Of a stretch of DNA of 64,000 bases, positions 9,214 through 19,764 are shown in pieces; the first letter of the stretch is position 1; every line of letters begins with the position of its first letter. Under the pieces are notes generated by a model. The model had not been told where the DNA came from. It made no database searches and saw only the letters and a list, made by a program, of their open reading frames with translations. The DNA is from Prorocentrum cordatum (Eukaryota > Sar > Dinophyceae > Prorocentrales > Prorocentraceae), in NCBI GenBank assembly GCA_963575745.1, contig CAUYUJ010011459.1, positions 71,501 to 135,500 on the forward strand. Direction: 5' to 3'. A program made the position numbers and the translations under genes.

Positions 9214-10003
9214 TTCGGAGGCGTGCACACATCTTGCAGCAGAAGCTCAAAGGGCCCACGCCAGCGGCATGGACTACACCGACGACCACGATCATTCAGC
9301 GCTGCCCAACGACCTGGACTGCGACGAGGCTCAAAGGGCACCCGGGCAGAAGCCACTACTTGAGCAGCTCACCTAACGAGCAAACGGCACCGACACCAGG
9401 ACGCTTGACAACACCTGGAACGCAGCCAGCATGCTCGACCACGGACCCAACAGCCCAGCCCCCGCACACATTTGACAATGCGCAGCGTACCAAGCCGACC
9501 CGACCAGTGCAGACCAGCTTGGCGCAACCTACCAGCACCTCGTCAACGCGCTCGAGACGTTCTTCTGCCTCGCCGACCACATCCCCCTGGAAGCCCGACG
9601 ACGCTTCCGAGGGCGGGGCCGAGGCTATGCATTCAAGGAACAACCGCTACGTGAACTGGGTGGTCACCAACTTCGATGCGCATCCCACAGATCCGACTGG
9701 TGGAGCCGCGCGGAGAACGTCCTCAGTACCCTCGCTAAGCTTCGCCAACGCGACCGGGGGCACCAACAACAAATCTGCCTACATGCAGCAGGGCGCAGTC
9801 TAGCACGAGAAGGATTACCACCACCCGGACGCAACGCATCATCCACCGCCCAGCTCCACCACCAGCTATTGAGAGATCGACTAATGCACCTAGACGCTCA
9901 GCCCCTGCAGACCCTACAGGGCATGGCCCAACAAGCGTTCAGCGAAAAGAGCCGAGCCCTACTAACGGACCTCCGGCACATCCATCGCGAGTACAGCAAT
10001 TGA
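9178..10003 (+). pseudogene. LINE ORF2 linker between endonuclease and reverse transcriptase
   Basis: In the frame starting near 9178 the sequence reads as a credible protein (HYSNAAIDSAHDSEACTHLA and, from 9527, TYQHLVNALETFFCLADHIP). It includes a helical stretch (ENVLSTLAKLRQRDRG) and a segment near 9950 (QQAFSEKSRALLTDLRHIHR). It carries stops at about 9374, 9473 and 10001 and lies one frame off the endonuclease. This region normally joins the two enzymatic domains. Confidence 0.6.
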
Positions 10004-10229
10004 CTAGCCACCGCCTGCAAAACACCAGCCACCCTCCGCAAGATCACCAAGCCACCACCACGACGCGAACACGAAGTGGTACACCAGGGAAAGGTACTCA
10101 GCAGCCCACTGGACATCGTCGACGCCAAGGCCGCCGTCTTCAACGACATATGGACCTGCCACGACGTTCCACACAGCCACCACACCTCACTATTATCCGA
10201 TCTTCGGCCACGAGCAGAACGGGAAGATC

Positions 10230-10945
10230 CACCAACCCCACGCCCAAGAAAGGCGACCGCGCGCTCGCCCTCTTGCCACAGCTATTCCGCTGCTGGGAAC
10301 TACTGCACCGAGACCGAGTCCGACGATGGGCAGTGGACCAGCAACGAGAATGGGACGCCGCCGTAGCGGGCAACAGTTGCCTACGTGAAGCACTACGCCG
10401 CACCATCACCGACGAATGCGCCGACACCTTCAACATTGCCGAGACCATCCTGCTGGCGGACATTGAGAAATTCTACGACAGCATTCGCATCGACAAAACT
10501 GTGCCAGCCGCGCTACGTCTACAATTCCCCGCCCGACTGCTCTACCTTATGATGCTCCATCCTTCAGCCGCTCGAGTACTGCGACGCCAAGGGCCCTATT
10601 CTAGGACGATCTACGCGGACCGCTCCATCCTCGCAGGTTCCAGGCACGCCAACAACATCGCTCGCGCAATCGTGCGCGCCGCCATGGCGACCCCCACCGA
10701 CACCAGCACCCTGCCACGACCACTACCTCGAGCATGGTTCGACGACATCAGCATCCGCATAGTAGGCAGCTGAACGCACGCGACAACCGCCACCGTCGCA
10801 TCAACGCATCGACTATTATTAGCACTGCAAGAGCAGGGACTACGATTGGCCGACCAATCTGCCGTCATGACCACGCATTACAAAGACACCATGAAGATCC
10901 AACAGCAGCCCCGCGACCTCCACATCGACGTCCAAGCAGCCGCTA
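10230..10945 (+). pseudogene. LINE reverse transcriptase domain (ORF2)
   Basis: Palm-domain motifs are clear: KKGDRALALLPQLFRCWELL at the N-terminal side; motif A LLADIEKFYDSI with the catalytic Asp (10450-10485); motif B SILAGSRHANNIARA (10624-10668); and motif C AWFDDISIRIVGS (10732-10770). Motif C is FDD instead of the usual YADD/YVDD. A TGA directly follows it, and the same frame then continues with ALQEQGLRLADQSAVM, a normal post-motif-C segment. The upstream part (10004-10235) lies in a different frame. Confidence 0.8.
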
Positions 10946-11029
10946 CGTGCAGTACGACGCCAATGCGCCCAAGACCTTCGTCGCCCTTGGCCTGGGCGCT
11001 GCCTCGCCACATTCCTGGACCTGGAAGGA

Positions 11030-12541
11030 ACCGACCCCGCCTACACCTTCGCGAACACGCAGTTCTCTAACTGGTTTGGATGCTGGACGCACGGCCCAGA
11101 CCTGCGTGCGCCAATCAGACGCGCCTGGCCCATAATATACTAGGTACCTACTCACCGACGCTGGAACCAGCGACGCGGCCCCATCGCAGCCATCATCCTG
11201 GCGCTGCGGGAGCTCGGCTGGGACTCCCGCGGACCAGACCACTGGGTCGACAGCGCAGGCAACGACTGGAAGTTCCCCCACGAGGGCGCCCAAGACACCA
11301 AAGACATCATGCACGACGCAAGGCGGCAGCTCTGGAGGGCCGCAGCGACCCACTACCACGGCGGAGGCCTCGAACACAACGGCACTGACGCCACAGAGCT
11401 CAAGCGACACCTGCAATGGCCCCGAACACGCGACAAGCTCCGCGAATACGGCGCCTTCCTCACAGCTGCATGCGCGGGAACGTGGACTCGCACTAGACAG
11501 CAGATGACATCCGGCCACGGCAACCACCTATGCGAATGCGGGTAGCCAGATACCGACGACCACCGCATTTGGGAACGATGCAGCTGCCGAGGAGACGACG
11601 ACATCTACCGCAAAACCGACAGGCTGCAAGCCCGCGCTGCCGCGGGACACCAAACCACACCAGCCTTCTGGCTCAAAGGCATCACCCCACGAGACTGGTC
11701 AGTGCCACCAGACTGCGACGCAGCAGAGTCAGCATCCAACATGGGCGAGTTGACCCAAGCCGACAAGATCTGCACCAACGACGGGACGCCTTTGGTAATA
11801 TACGGCGACGGCTCAGGCGGGGAGCACTCCTCCGACTGGCGTTACCGAAGATGCGGATGGGTGTGGCTAAGACTTGACGGCACACACGACGGCGGCTTCA
11901 ACGTTACTGAAGCACGATGCGGTCCACTACCCCCCCGACGTCAAGCGAACAACCGCGCAGAACTCTGGGCACTACTGGATGCGATCAAGCACACCACTGG
12001 CGCCATGCATTTCTGGACGGACAGCGAAATCGCATTCGAGGGCCGGCGCGACCGACGGCGCCAGCTACAGCCCCACGCGGGCAGCAACGACGACCTTTGG
12101 GAGACCATCGGCAAAGAGCTTTAGCACCGTGACGGGCAAGGACCAGCTCACATCAAAGTCCACCGCATCAACAGCCGCCTGACCTGGGTGGAAGCGCAAA
12201 GCCGAGGTTTCCCCCTGCATGCATGGTTTGGCAACGCACAAGTGGATCGCCTTGCAAAGCAAACCGCCGCAGAGCACCAACTGGGCGCGGGCCAACCCGG
12301 TTGCTACCAGTGGGCCAACGCCGCCGCCGCCCTCATCCGCAAGCGCATTACCGCCGCCACTATTGACGCCATCGACAGACGCCCATCAGAAGCACGCGAA
12401 GTACGAGCCGCACGACGAGCCCAGCAACCAGCGCACCGCAAGCAACTCAGACGAAGACGGGTTTATTTCGCAGACGGACCACCACGCCCAGTTAGCAGGC
12501 GCCCACCGACCACCCACCACCTGGCCAGGCCTCGGCGGTGA
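11030..12541 (+). pseudogene. LINE ORF2 connection region, cysteine motif and RNase H
   Basis: One frame runs through the whole segment with in-frame stops near 11146, 11543 and 12122. The connection part includes YTFANTQFSNWFGCWTHGPD (11042 on). A CxC/CxC cluster follows (LCECG, stop, DTDDHRIWERCSC, about 11530-11575). RNase H motifs are IYGDGSGG (first Asp, 11797-11820), NNRAELWALLDAI (Glu, about 11948), FWTDSEIAF (second Asp, about 12010) and GNAQVDRLAK (final Asp, about 12230). All four acidic residues are present, so the domain was functional before the stops arose. Confidence 0.78.
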
Positions 12542-13029
12542 AAGGGTTGGATGGCACCTGCTGCACTCGGCGCGTCGGACGAGACACCAGCTTCGCAGCA
12601 ATGCGAGATTGGTTCCAGCAACCATGCACAGGACAACCACCGCGACAAGGACGAGCTGTCACACAGCACGGACGCACAGCTCACGCCAGCCACGAGCTGA
12701 TGTTCATCCGAGCAGAATCCCGCTGGGTATGCCGTCACTGCGGTGTCTCCACCACCGAGTATGTTTCGGAGAAGATGCGCACGGAATGCACACGCCTCAC
12801 TGGATACCACAGCTTACACTACAAGCTCCTGAAATGGACAGAGCTCGCCGACAACGGCCAGGACGGACGCGACGACACCAGCACTGCCGCCAGCCAGGAA
12901 CGACGTGACCCAGCACCCGACAACGACCAAACCAGCACAACGCCCAGCGACGGCGACCACGAACCACCAGTGACGCAGACCAACGAATTCCCACAGACTC
13001 CACCACCAAGGACAAGCCGTTTGCCGTAA
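12538..13029 (+). CDS. LINE ORF2 C-terminal zinc-knuckle segment
   Basis: A 163-residue frame. Residues about 55-100 read HELMFIRAESRWVCRHCGVS and then a downstream Cys (RTECTRL), a CxxC-type nucleic-acid-binding element of the kind found at the C-terminus of dinoflagellate LINE proteins. The tail is Asp/Thr/Pro-rich and ends in TAA. It is one frame off the RNase H segment, so it is probably the end of the same ORF2 after another frameshift. Confidence 0.6.
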   Translation: MKGLDGTCCTRRVGRDTSFAAMRDWFQQPCTGQPPRQGRAVTQHGRTAHASHELMFIRAESRWVCRHCGVSTTEYVSEKMRTECTRLTGYHSLHYKLLKWTELADNGQDGRDDTSTAASQERRDPAPDNDQTSTTPSDGDHEPPVTQTNEFPQTPPPRTSRLP

Positions 13030-13640
13030 TGGTGTGGAGGGGGGAGGACGGGTATTCCCCGCGTCCACGGAGAGGGGCGGTCCGGGGACGTCAGCGAGGA
13101 GATGCATTTGAAGGCCCTCGCCCGCGCTCCCCGACCGCTCCGCGGCAGCCTGACCACCGCCAGGACGAGCATATCGAGCAGCCACCGCTACAATGCGACA
13201 AGCAGCAAGCCTGTGTGCAACAACCTCAACGACCCTCGACAGCCGAAGCGACTGCAACGAGCATCGACGAGGAACGCCGCAGGCAATGGGTCCGCAGGTT
13301 CCTCTGCGTTGCCAGCCGACCGATCGAAGAACAGCACGACGGCGACCAGCAGCAGCACGCCCAGCAGCACCACGCCACCGAGCACCATCGAGACCAGCAC
13401 GACAAAGAGGACCAGCAGCACCACGCCGCCCAGCAACACCGCGACGACCACGGCCGCGCTGGACTGGAGGGGCCTAGCATTGCCACCTCCATTGGAAGGC
13501 ATGCCGCAAGGGGTGCTCGGGGAGGCCTCCCCGAGGGTGCTTCGCGGGGTGCTGAGGATCTCGGGGGTGGAGCGCGGACGCCACAGAGGACGCGCTCGGC
13601 CGCCTTGCTCCACGCGCCTCCGCAAGACGCGCGTGGAGAC
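13030..13640 (+). other. Gln/His-rich coding-like stretch after the LINE
   Basis: One frame stays open and reads SIDEERRRQWVRRFLCVASR followed by a repetitive Gln/His/Asp segment (HAQQHHATEHHRDQHDKEDQ). It could be a further out-of-frame ORF2 tail or unrelated low-complexity sequence. From about 13640 to 13770 the DNA is an extremely GC-rich GCGCGC run. Confidence 0.3.
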
Positions 13641-13771
13641 TGGGGGCGGTCCTCAGGGGCGCGGCCCCCTAGAGCGGTTGGCCCCGCGCGCGCCGCGCGC
13701 CGCGCGCCGCGCGGCGGGGGGGCGCGTCGGGAAGGAAGAGACTGCCTGCGACAGAGGGGAAACTCGCAGAA

Positions 13772-13985
13772 ACTCCTCCTCCTCCTCGTCCTCCTCCTCC
13801 TTCGCCTCTTCCTCCCGCTCCTCCTCCTAATCCTCCTCCTTCTCGTCCTCCTCCTCCTCTTCCTCCTCCTCCTCCTCCTCCTCCTCCTCCTCCTCCTCCT
13901 CCTCCTACTCCTACTCCTACTCCTACTCCTACTCCTCCTCCTACTCCTACTTCTACTCCTACTCCTGCTCCTACTCCTACTCATG
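13772..13985. repeat. (CTC)n / (CTCCTA)n microsatellite
   Basis: About 210 bases of CTC repeats grading into TCCTAC repeats, on the same strand as the tract at 6655 that lies on the other side of the LINE. Confidence 0.9.
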
Positions 13986-14225
13986 CTGTTCCACCTTCTC
14001 CTGACCGGGCGCGGGGGGTGGACTACCCTTGACCCCCTTGCCCTCCAGGGGGGCCGGGGGGGGGGCGAGAGGGGGGAGGCCCAGGGGCCTGTTCGTTTGC
14101 ATGTTTTCCTCCTCTTACTCCGTTTTCTCCTCCTCTTCTTCTTCCTCTTGGCGCCCACTTCGCTGCTTTCTGTCGGCTGGGCCGTCATGGTCTTCTAGAG
14201 GAGCTAGAAAAGGCGAAAGCGCGAA
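13986..14225. other. No gene; G-rich spacer
   Basis: Contains a G-rich stretch (GGGGGCCGGGGGGGGGGC, about 14050) and a TCTTCC-rich stretch. No repeat partner was recognised. Confidence 0.4.
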
Positions 14226-14838
14226 AACTGCAATGCTGAGTGTGTCGATCTTGATGTACGGTGCCGAGGGCTGTGCTGTGCTTGGGCGACCTGGACAAGT
14301 GGAAACGCGTTTCGCTCAAGACATTCTCAACACATCCTCATGCTAGAAATCCGCCTGGGCAACCTGGACACGTGCCAATAATCGTCTCGATCGAAACTTC
14401 CTCAACAGATCCTCACGCTAGACATCCGCCTGGGCGACCTAGACTCATGATAACAAACGTATCGCTCGAGACATCCTCGACAAATCCTCATACTAGACAT
14501 TTTCCTGGGCAACCTGGAGGCGTGAAACCAAGCGTCTCGCTCGAGACATCCTGCAGACCTGGGAACGTGACAGCAGCATTTCACTTGAGAGAGCCTCTGA
14601 ATCCTGGGCCTTCGGGAGAGGGCAATCTATACCACGAAACAAGCGTTTCGCTCGAGACATCTTCAACCATTTCTGCAAACCAAGCGTTTTGCTCGGGACA
14701 TCCTCAAAGTTCAATTCGCCAGCCCCCTTCGACCATGAAATTTATCGCAGATTAGATTCGCCAGCCCCCTTCGAACTTGGCACCGGGGACAGGTTTACCT
14801 ACCAACAGAGAACCCTGGGCCTATGCCCTTTCCGGGAA
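14226..14838 (+). mobile_element. Satellite-carrying cassette, copy 0 (5'-truncated)
   Basis: It starts inside the ~420-bp unit (AATGCTGAGTGTGTCGATCT). About five ~63-bp units follow with GACATCCGCCTGGGCGACCT and CGTCTCGCTCGAGACATCCT. It ends with the cassette terminus: paired TTCGCCAGCCCCCTTCGA segments, then CAGAGAACCCTGGGCC and GCCCTTTCCGGG. The standard start motif is absent, so the 5' part is lost. Confidence 0.7.
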
Positions 14839-15104
14839 AGACCCTCCAGGTCCTCAGGGATTCCAGAGGGTTCCTTTGGAGGATGTCATGCTGACCCCGG
14901 ATCCCCCCAGGTCTCCCCCCCAGGTCCCCGGCCCCGGGACACCCACCCACCCCTTCGGGGGCGGAAGGGGTCAAAGCGAAGGGCCGGTTTCCCCACGACT
15001 CAATTGCGACGCGGCTCCATTTCGCTATGGTTTGGCTCTGGCTGGCTCGCCTCATGAGGGCCTGGTGAAAGTGGGAGAGCGGCGACGGGCCCAGGGCAAA
15101 GGGG
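14839..15104. other. No recognisable feature
   Basis: C-rich spacer (for example GGTCTCCCCCCCAGGTCCCC near 14910) with no repeat partner noted. Confidence 0.4.
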
Positions 15105-15206
15105 GTCAAATGCGACGGCGCCGACGACGACGACGACGACGACGACGACGGAGGCGGCGGCGGCGGCGGCGGCGACGACGATGGAGACGACGACGACGAC
15201 GTTGAG
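15105..15206. repeat. (GAC/GGC)n microsatellite
   Basis: Runs of CGACGACGACGACGACGACG grading into GGCGGCGGC. The poly-Arg and poly-Ser frames are repeat artefacts. Confidence 0.85.
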
Positions 15207-15239
15207 TCAATCAGAATAGCAGCTTTCACACGCCGACCA

Positions 15240-15430
15240 GGCCGGCGGTTTTTCGCTGGCATTTGGAGGCCTTCTGAGGCCGCATTGAGATCTTGGGGCT
15301 CTCTTCGGAGCTTCTGGGGCCGTCCTCGGGGCCGCTTTGCGGCTTCCCGATGGGAGCCCTGGAGCACACGGGAGCGGCCAGAAACTCGAGGCACCCTCTC
15401 TGGACGGCCGCTCTTGGCGCCGCGCCCTCC
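15240..15430. repeat. Degenerate GGGGCCTCTTCGG block
   Basis: Diverged members of the CCTCTTGGGG family, with CGGCTTCCCGATGG as in the other members. Confidence 0.4.
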
Positions 15431-15501
15431 CCTGGTTCGCAGCAGAAGGGCCGCAGGGCTGGAGACTTTGGAGGCAACCGAAACACGTCGACGGCAGGAT
15501 T

Positions 15502-15550
15502 AAGTCGGGCCTGTCCCTCTACAGGGGGAATATTCAAAAATAGTAAAAAA
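15502..15550 (+). mobile_element. MITE-B copy 1, left half (interrupted)
   Basis: AAGTCGGGCCTGTCCCTCTA then CAGGGGGAATATTC is the left terminal inverted repeat of MITE-B. The element stops at a run of six A. Its other half lies at 18536-18642, on the far side of cassettes 1 and 2. Confidence 0.8.
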
Positions 15551-16992
15551 CACGATCGACCCCCGAATCTGGAAAGGAACATAGAAATGTAACGCATGGC
15601 AGCGTTTTCAAAGACACCTGATTGTGTGACGGGCAAATGCAATGCTGAGTGTATCGATCTTGATGTACCCTGCCGAGGGCTATGCTGTGCTGCACCGTAC
15701 TGAATTGCGATGTGCCATGCCGCGATTGTGCTTTATAGCGTCGTGGATCGAGTCCTCCTTTGCATCCGAGGTCTGACCTAAATGATCTGGATCTTTCGCT
15801 CGAGCTGTCTGAACATATAGTAGCTGCCCCAGAGCTAATTGACAGGAGGACATGCCAGGAGGACGCGCCGCGAAACGTCCCAAGGGACGCGCCAGGCGAC
15901 GTGCCAGGGAACGTGCCGTGGGGTCGCACCGCGGGACGTGCCGATGAGGACGCGCTACGGAACGTGCCAATGGATGTGCCACGGGATGTGCCAGGGGACG
16001 CGCCACGCGACGTGCCAGGGGGACTCGCCACGGGACGCCCCACGGAACGTGCCAAAGAACGTGCCAGGTTGCAATGCTGAGTATATCGATCTTGATGTAC
16101 CGTGCCGACGGCTGCGCTGTGCTGGCCGTGCTGAACTGCGATGTGACATGCCGCGATTGTGCTCTGTATAGCGTCGTGGATCGAGTCCTCTTTGCATCCG
16201 AGTCCTGACCGAACTGATCTGGATCTTAAGCTCGAGCTGCCTGAGCAGATGGTAGCTGCCCCAGAACTAATCGGCAGGGGGGCATGCCAGGAGGACGCGC
16301 CGCGGAACGTCCCAAGGGACGCGCCAGGCGACGTGCCAGGAGACGTGCAATGGGCACGCACCGCGGGACGTGCCAAGGGGACGCGCTACGGAACGTGCCA
16401 ATGGACGTGCACCGCGCGACGTGCCAGGGGGACTCGCCACGGGACGTTCCGCGGAACGTGCCATGCAACATGCCAAGCTGCAATGCTCAAGGTATCGATC
16501 TTGATGTACCGTGCCGAGGGCTGTGCTGTGCTTGGGCGACCTGGACACGTGAAAACACGCGTTTCGCTCAAGCCGTTCTCAGCACATCCTCATGCTAGAC
16601 GTCCGCCTGGGCAACTTGGACACGTGCAAACAAGCGTCTCGATCGAGACTTTCTCGACACATCCTCATGCTAGAATTCTGAAAACTGGGCACCTGGGCAC
16701 ACCCTCATGCTAGAATCCTCATGCTTTCTCGACACATCCACATGGGCAACCTGGGCGCGTGAAAACAAGCCTCTGGTTCGAGAAATGCCCAACAAATCCT
16801 CATGCTAGACATCTGTCTGGGCAACCTGGAGGCGTGAAACCAAGCGTCTCTCTCGAGACATCCTCAAGACCTGGGCACGTGAAAACCAGCATTTAACTTG
16901 AGAGATCCTCTGAATTCAGGTCCCCAGGAGAGGACACTCTTTAACACAAAACAAGCGTGTCGCTCGAGACATCCTCAACACATTCTGAACAT
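15551..16992 (+). mobile_element. Satellite-carrying cassette, copy 1
   Basis: The start is CACGATCGACCCCCGAATCT, a variant of CATGATCGACCCACGAACCC. Then comes the conserved leader (AGAAATGTAACGCATGGCAG, AAAGACACCTGATTG). Two ~420-bp units follow (about 15640-16075 and 16076-16490), then ~63-bp units (16530-16975). It lacks the terminal end motif and runs straight into copy 2 at 16993, so it is 3'-truncated or overlapped. Confidence 0.75.
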
Positions 16993-18535
16993 GGTCTACC
17001 CACGAACCCAGAAAGGAATCTAGAAATGTAAGGCATGGCAACGTTTCAACGACACCTGATTGGGCGACGGGCAAGTGCAATGCTGAATGTATCGATTTTG
17101 ATGTACCGTGCAGAGGGTTGTACTGTGCTGCGCTGTGCTGAACTGCGATGTGCCATGCCGCGATTGTGCTCTATAGCGTTGTGGATCGAGTCCTCCTTTG
17201 CCTCCGAGTCCTGACCGAACTGAACTGGATCTTAAGCTCGAGCTGCCTCCGCACATAGTAGCTGGCCAAGAGCTAATTGACAGGGGAACATGCCAGGAGG
17301 ACGCGCCGCGGAACGTCCCAAGGGACGCGCCAGGCGACGTGCCAAGGGACGTGCCACGAAGACACACCGCGGGACGTGCCGAGGGGACACGCTACGGAAC
17401 GTGCCAATGGACGTGCCAGTGGACGTGCCAGGAGACGCGCCGCGCGACGTGCCAGGGGGACTCGCCACGGGACGCCCCACGGAACGTGCCAAAGAACGTG
17501 CCAGGTTGCAATGTTGAGTATATCGATCTTGATGTACCGTGCCGACGGCTGCGCTGTGCTGGCCGTGCTGAACTGCGATGTGACATGCCGCGATTGTGCT
17601 CTGTATAGCGTCGTGGATCGAGTCCTCTTTGCATCCGAGTCCTGACCGAACTGATCTGGATCTTAAGTTCGAGCTGCCTGAGCAGATGGTAGCTGCCCCA
17701 GAACTAATCGACAGGGGGACATGCCAGGAGGACGCGCCGCGGAACGTCCCAAGGGACGCGCCAGGAGACGTGCCAGGGGACGTGCCACGGGGACGCACCG
17801 CGGGACGTGCCGAGGGGACGCGCTACGGAACGTGCCAATGGACGTGCACCGCGCGACGTGCCAGGGGGACTCGCCACGGGACGTTCCGCGGAACGTGCCA
17901 GGCAAAATGCCAGGCTGCAGTGCTAAGGGTATCGATATTGATGTACCGTGCCGAGGGCTGTGCTGTGCTTGGGCGACCTGGACGCGTGAAAACACGCGTT
18001 TCGCTCAAACGTTCTCAGCACATCCTCATGCTAGACGTCCGCCTGGGCAACCTGGACACGTGCAAGCAAGCGTCTCGATCGAGACTTTCTCGACACATCC
18101 TCATGCTAGAAATCCGCCTGGGCGACCTGGACACGTGAAAACAAGCCTCTGGTTCGAGAAACGCTCAACAAATCTTTATGCTAGACATCTGTCTGGGCAA
18201 CCTGGAGGCGTGAAACCAAGCGTCTCTCTCGAGACATCCTCAAGACCTGGGCACGTGAAAACAAGCATTTAACTTGAGAGATCCTCTGAATTCAGGTCCC
18301 CAGGAGAGGACAAGCCATAATACAAAACAAGCGTTTCGCTCGAGACATCCTCAACAAATTCTGAAGCACAAGTTTCTGGGGAAAACAAGCGTTTCGCTAG
18401 GGACATCCTCAAATTTGAATTCGCCGGCCCTGCGCGACCTCGTTATTTATCGCAAAAGAAATTCGCCGGCCCTACAGCCGTCAGATCTGGGAGCAAACAG
18501 CTAAAAGAGAACCCTGGGCCTGTGCCCTTTCCGGG
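16993..18535 (+). mobile_element. Satellite-carrying cassette, copy 2 (full ends)
   Basis: It starts with TCTACCCACGAACCCAGAAA and carries two ~420-bp units (about 17085-17515 and 17516-17915) and several ~63-bp units (17950-18400). The terminal module is AATTCGCCGGCCCTGCGCGA, a second TTCGCCGGCCC, AAAAGAGAACCCTGGGCC and GCCCTTTCCGGG. The next bases are AAA and then the right half of MITE-B. Frames over the ~420-bp units read Arg/Asp/Val/Pro repeats (DVPGDVP) in more than one phase and are repeat-driven. Confidence 0.8.
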
Positions 18536-18642
18536 AAATAGTCTGGGGAGTATTTCTTGACCATTCTTGTCCATTTGGGGGTATTGTTTGTTTTTTTATT
18601 TTTCGTCCAAAATCCCCTTCTGGGGGACACGCCCGACCCATC
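18536..18642 (+). mobile_element. MITE-B copy 1, right half
   Basis: It begins TAGTCTGGGGAGTATTTC after AAA and ends TTTTTCGTCCAAAATCCCC, GGGGGACACGCCCGACCC, the right terminal inverted repeat. With 15502-15550 it forms one MITE-B. Confidence 0.8.
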
Positions 18643-18734
18643 GGTAGGACCCAGCATGAGAGTCGGTGTAACTTGCCCCTCGCCCTTCCCTCCGCGTCCT
18701 GGCGGAGGCCCTCCTCCCGCCCTGCGGCGGCCCC

Positions 18735-18845
18735 ACAGGGAGGGGGCCCACGCTCGAGACCTCTTCGCGACTGACCCACAGACGGGGCTCCCGCCCGAGA
18801 CGTGCTCGATGCTCAGACCAAAAGTGGGGACAGCGGCAGTATCTT
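18735..18845. repeat. Family R unit (single)
   Basis: CACGCTCGAGACCTCTTCGC and GGGGCTCCCGCCCGAGACGT resemble the tandem units at 19459-19745. Confidence 0.45.
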
Positions 18846-19030
18846 CAGGAGGAAAAACACAACACACACACGGACACAGTGAATCGATGATCCCCCGGAG
18901 AGTATGGGAAACTATAGGAAGGGGGGGGGCAAGACGAACATCCAACAAACTATGGGAAAATATGGGGAGTGTTTTTTTTATTGGTGTGTACGTATTGATT
19001 TGTGTGTCCCAGGGCCCCTTCGTATCTGGA
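18846..19030 (+). repeat. Family Q copy 1
   Basis: Dispersed segment with CAGGAGGAAAAACACAACAC, AAACTATAGGAAGGGGGGGG, AAAATATGGGGAGTG and GTGTGTCCCAGGGCCCCTTC. Related copies start at 19118, 22197, 43416, 43825 and 44042. No protein is implied. Confidence 0.65.
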
Positions 19031-19117
19031 TGGCCCGCTCGGAGCAGCGACGTGGTCTTGCTGCCCCGCTGGGGCGGGACGCCCGCTCGAGCCCTCCTCG
19101 GGTGTGCACTCGGAGAC

Positions 19118-19156
19118 GAGGCTCAGGAGGGGAAAAATAAAAGACACAACCAATCT
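19118..19156 (+). repeat. Family Q copy 2, left part
   Basis: GCTCAGGAGGGGAAAAATAA then ACACAACCAATC. The copy is interrupted here by MITE-B copy 2 and resumes at 19321. Confidence 0.65.
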
Positions 19157-19320
19157 TATGTCGGGCCTGTCCCCCTACAGGGGGATTTTCGACGAAAAAT
19201 TAAAGATAGTCCAAAAATAGTCCAGGGACTATTTTTAGAGTAGTTTTGAACCTTTTTGGGGTATGTCTGATGTATTTTTTATTTTTCGTCGAAAATCCCC
19301 CTGTGGACAGGCCCGACATA
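19157..19320. mobile_element. MITE-B copy 2 (intact palindrome)
   Basis: This is the best-preserved copy, 164 bases. The left end TATGTCGGGCCTGTCCCCCT, ACAGGGGGATTTTCGACGAA is mirrored by TTCGTCGAAAATCCCCCTGT, GGACAGGCCCGACATA at the right end. The centre is AT-rich with TAGTCCAAAAATAGTCC. There is no reading frame. It is inserted in family Q. Confidence 0.85.
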
Positions 19321-19458
19321 AAACTAATCGTCGATTCCCCCCGACGTGTGGAAAATATGGGGAGTGGGGGGGGAAGACGAGAACCCAGAAAACATGGGAG
19401 AAGATGTAGAATCGGGTCATCTGTGTGTATTTACGTTTGTGTCCCAGGCCCCTTCGGA
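19321..19458 (+). repeat. Family Q copy 2, right part
   Basis: It resumes with AAACTAATCGTCGATTCCCC and continues through GGGGAAGACGAGAACCCAGA to GTGTCCCAGGCCCCTTC. Confidence 0.65.
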
Positions 19459-19745
19459 GGCTCCCGCCCGAGACGTCCTCCAGATTCAGGACTCAGGAGC
19501 TCAAAGGTGACGACAGCTGCAGAATCTGAACGACCCGCTCGGACTAGTGACATGATCTGGTGGCCCCAGAGGGACGGGGCTCTCGATCGAGACTTCCTCC
19601 ACATCCAGCCAGAAGTGACGACGACAGCTACAGGATCTGGATGACCCGTCCGGAATAGTGGCATGATCTGGCGGCCGCATGGGAAGGGGATTCCCGTTCG
19701 AGACGTCCTCCAAATTGACTCAGCAATGAGCCTCCCGCTCGAGAC
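19459..19745. repeat. Family R tandem repeat (~110-bp unit, ~2.5 copies)
   Basis: Units contain CGAGACGTCCTCCAGATTC, GGTGACGACAGCTGCAGAAT and TGACATGATCTGGTGGCCCC. The CGAGACxTCCTC core recalls the ~63-bp cassette unit. Confidence 0.55.
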
Positions 19746-19764
19746 CGTGATCGATGATTCTGAT

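Larger units (their letters stand above)
6719..13029 (+). mobile_element. Degraded LINE (non-LTR) retrotransposon
   Basis: Domain order on the plus strand: ORF1-like protein with cysteine motifs and a coiled coil (6719-8013); endonuclease of the EEP/APE type (8041-9213); reverse transcriptase (10230-10945); a cysteine motif and RNase H (11030-12541); and a C-terminal zinc-knuckle segment (12538-13029). The coding frame changes at least four times (near 7020, 9180, 10235 and 11000) and several in-frame stops are present, so this copy is inactive. It is flanked by (CTC)n tracts at 6655 and 13772. True ends and target-site duplications could not be placed. Confidence 0.88.
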
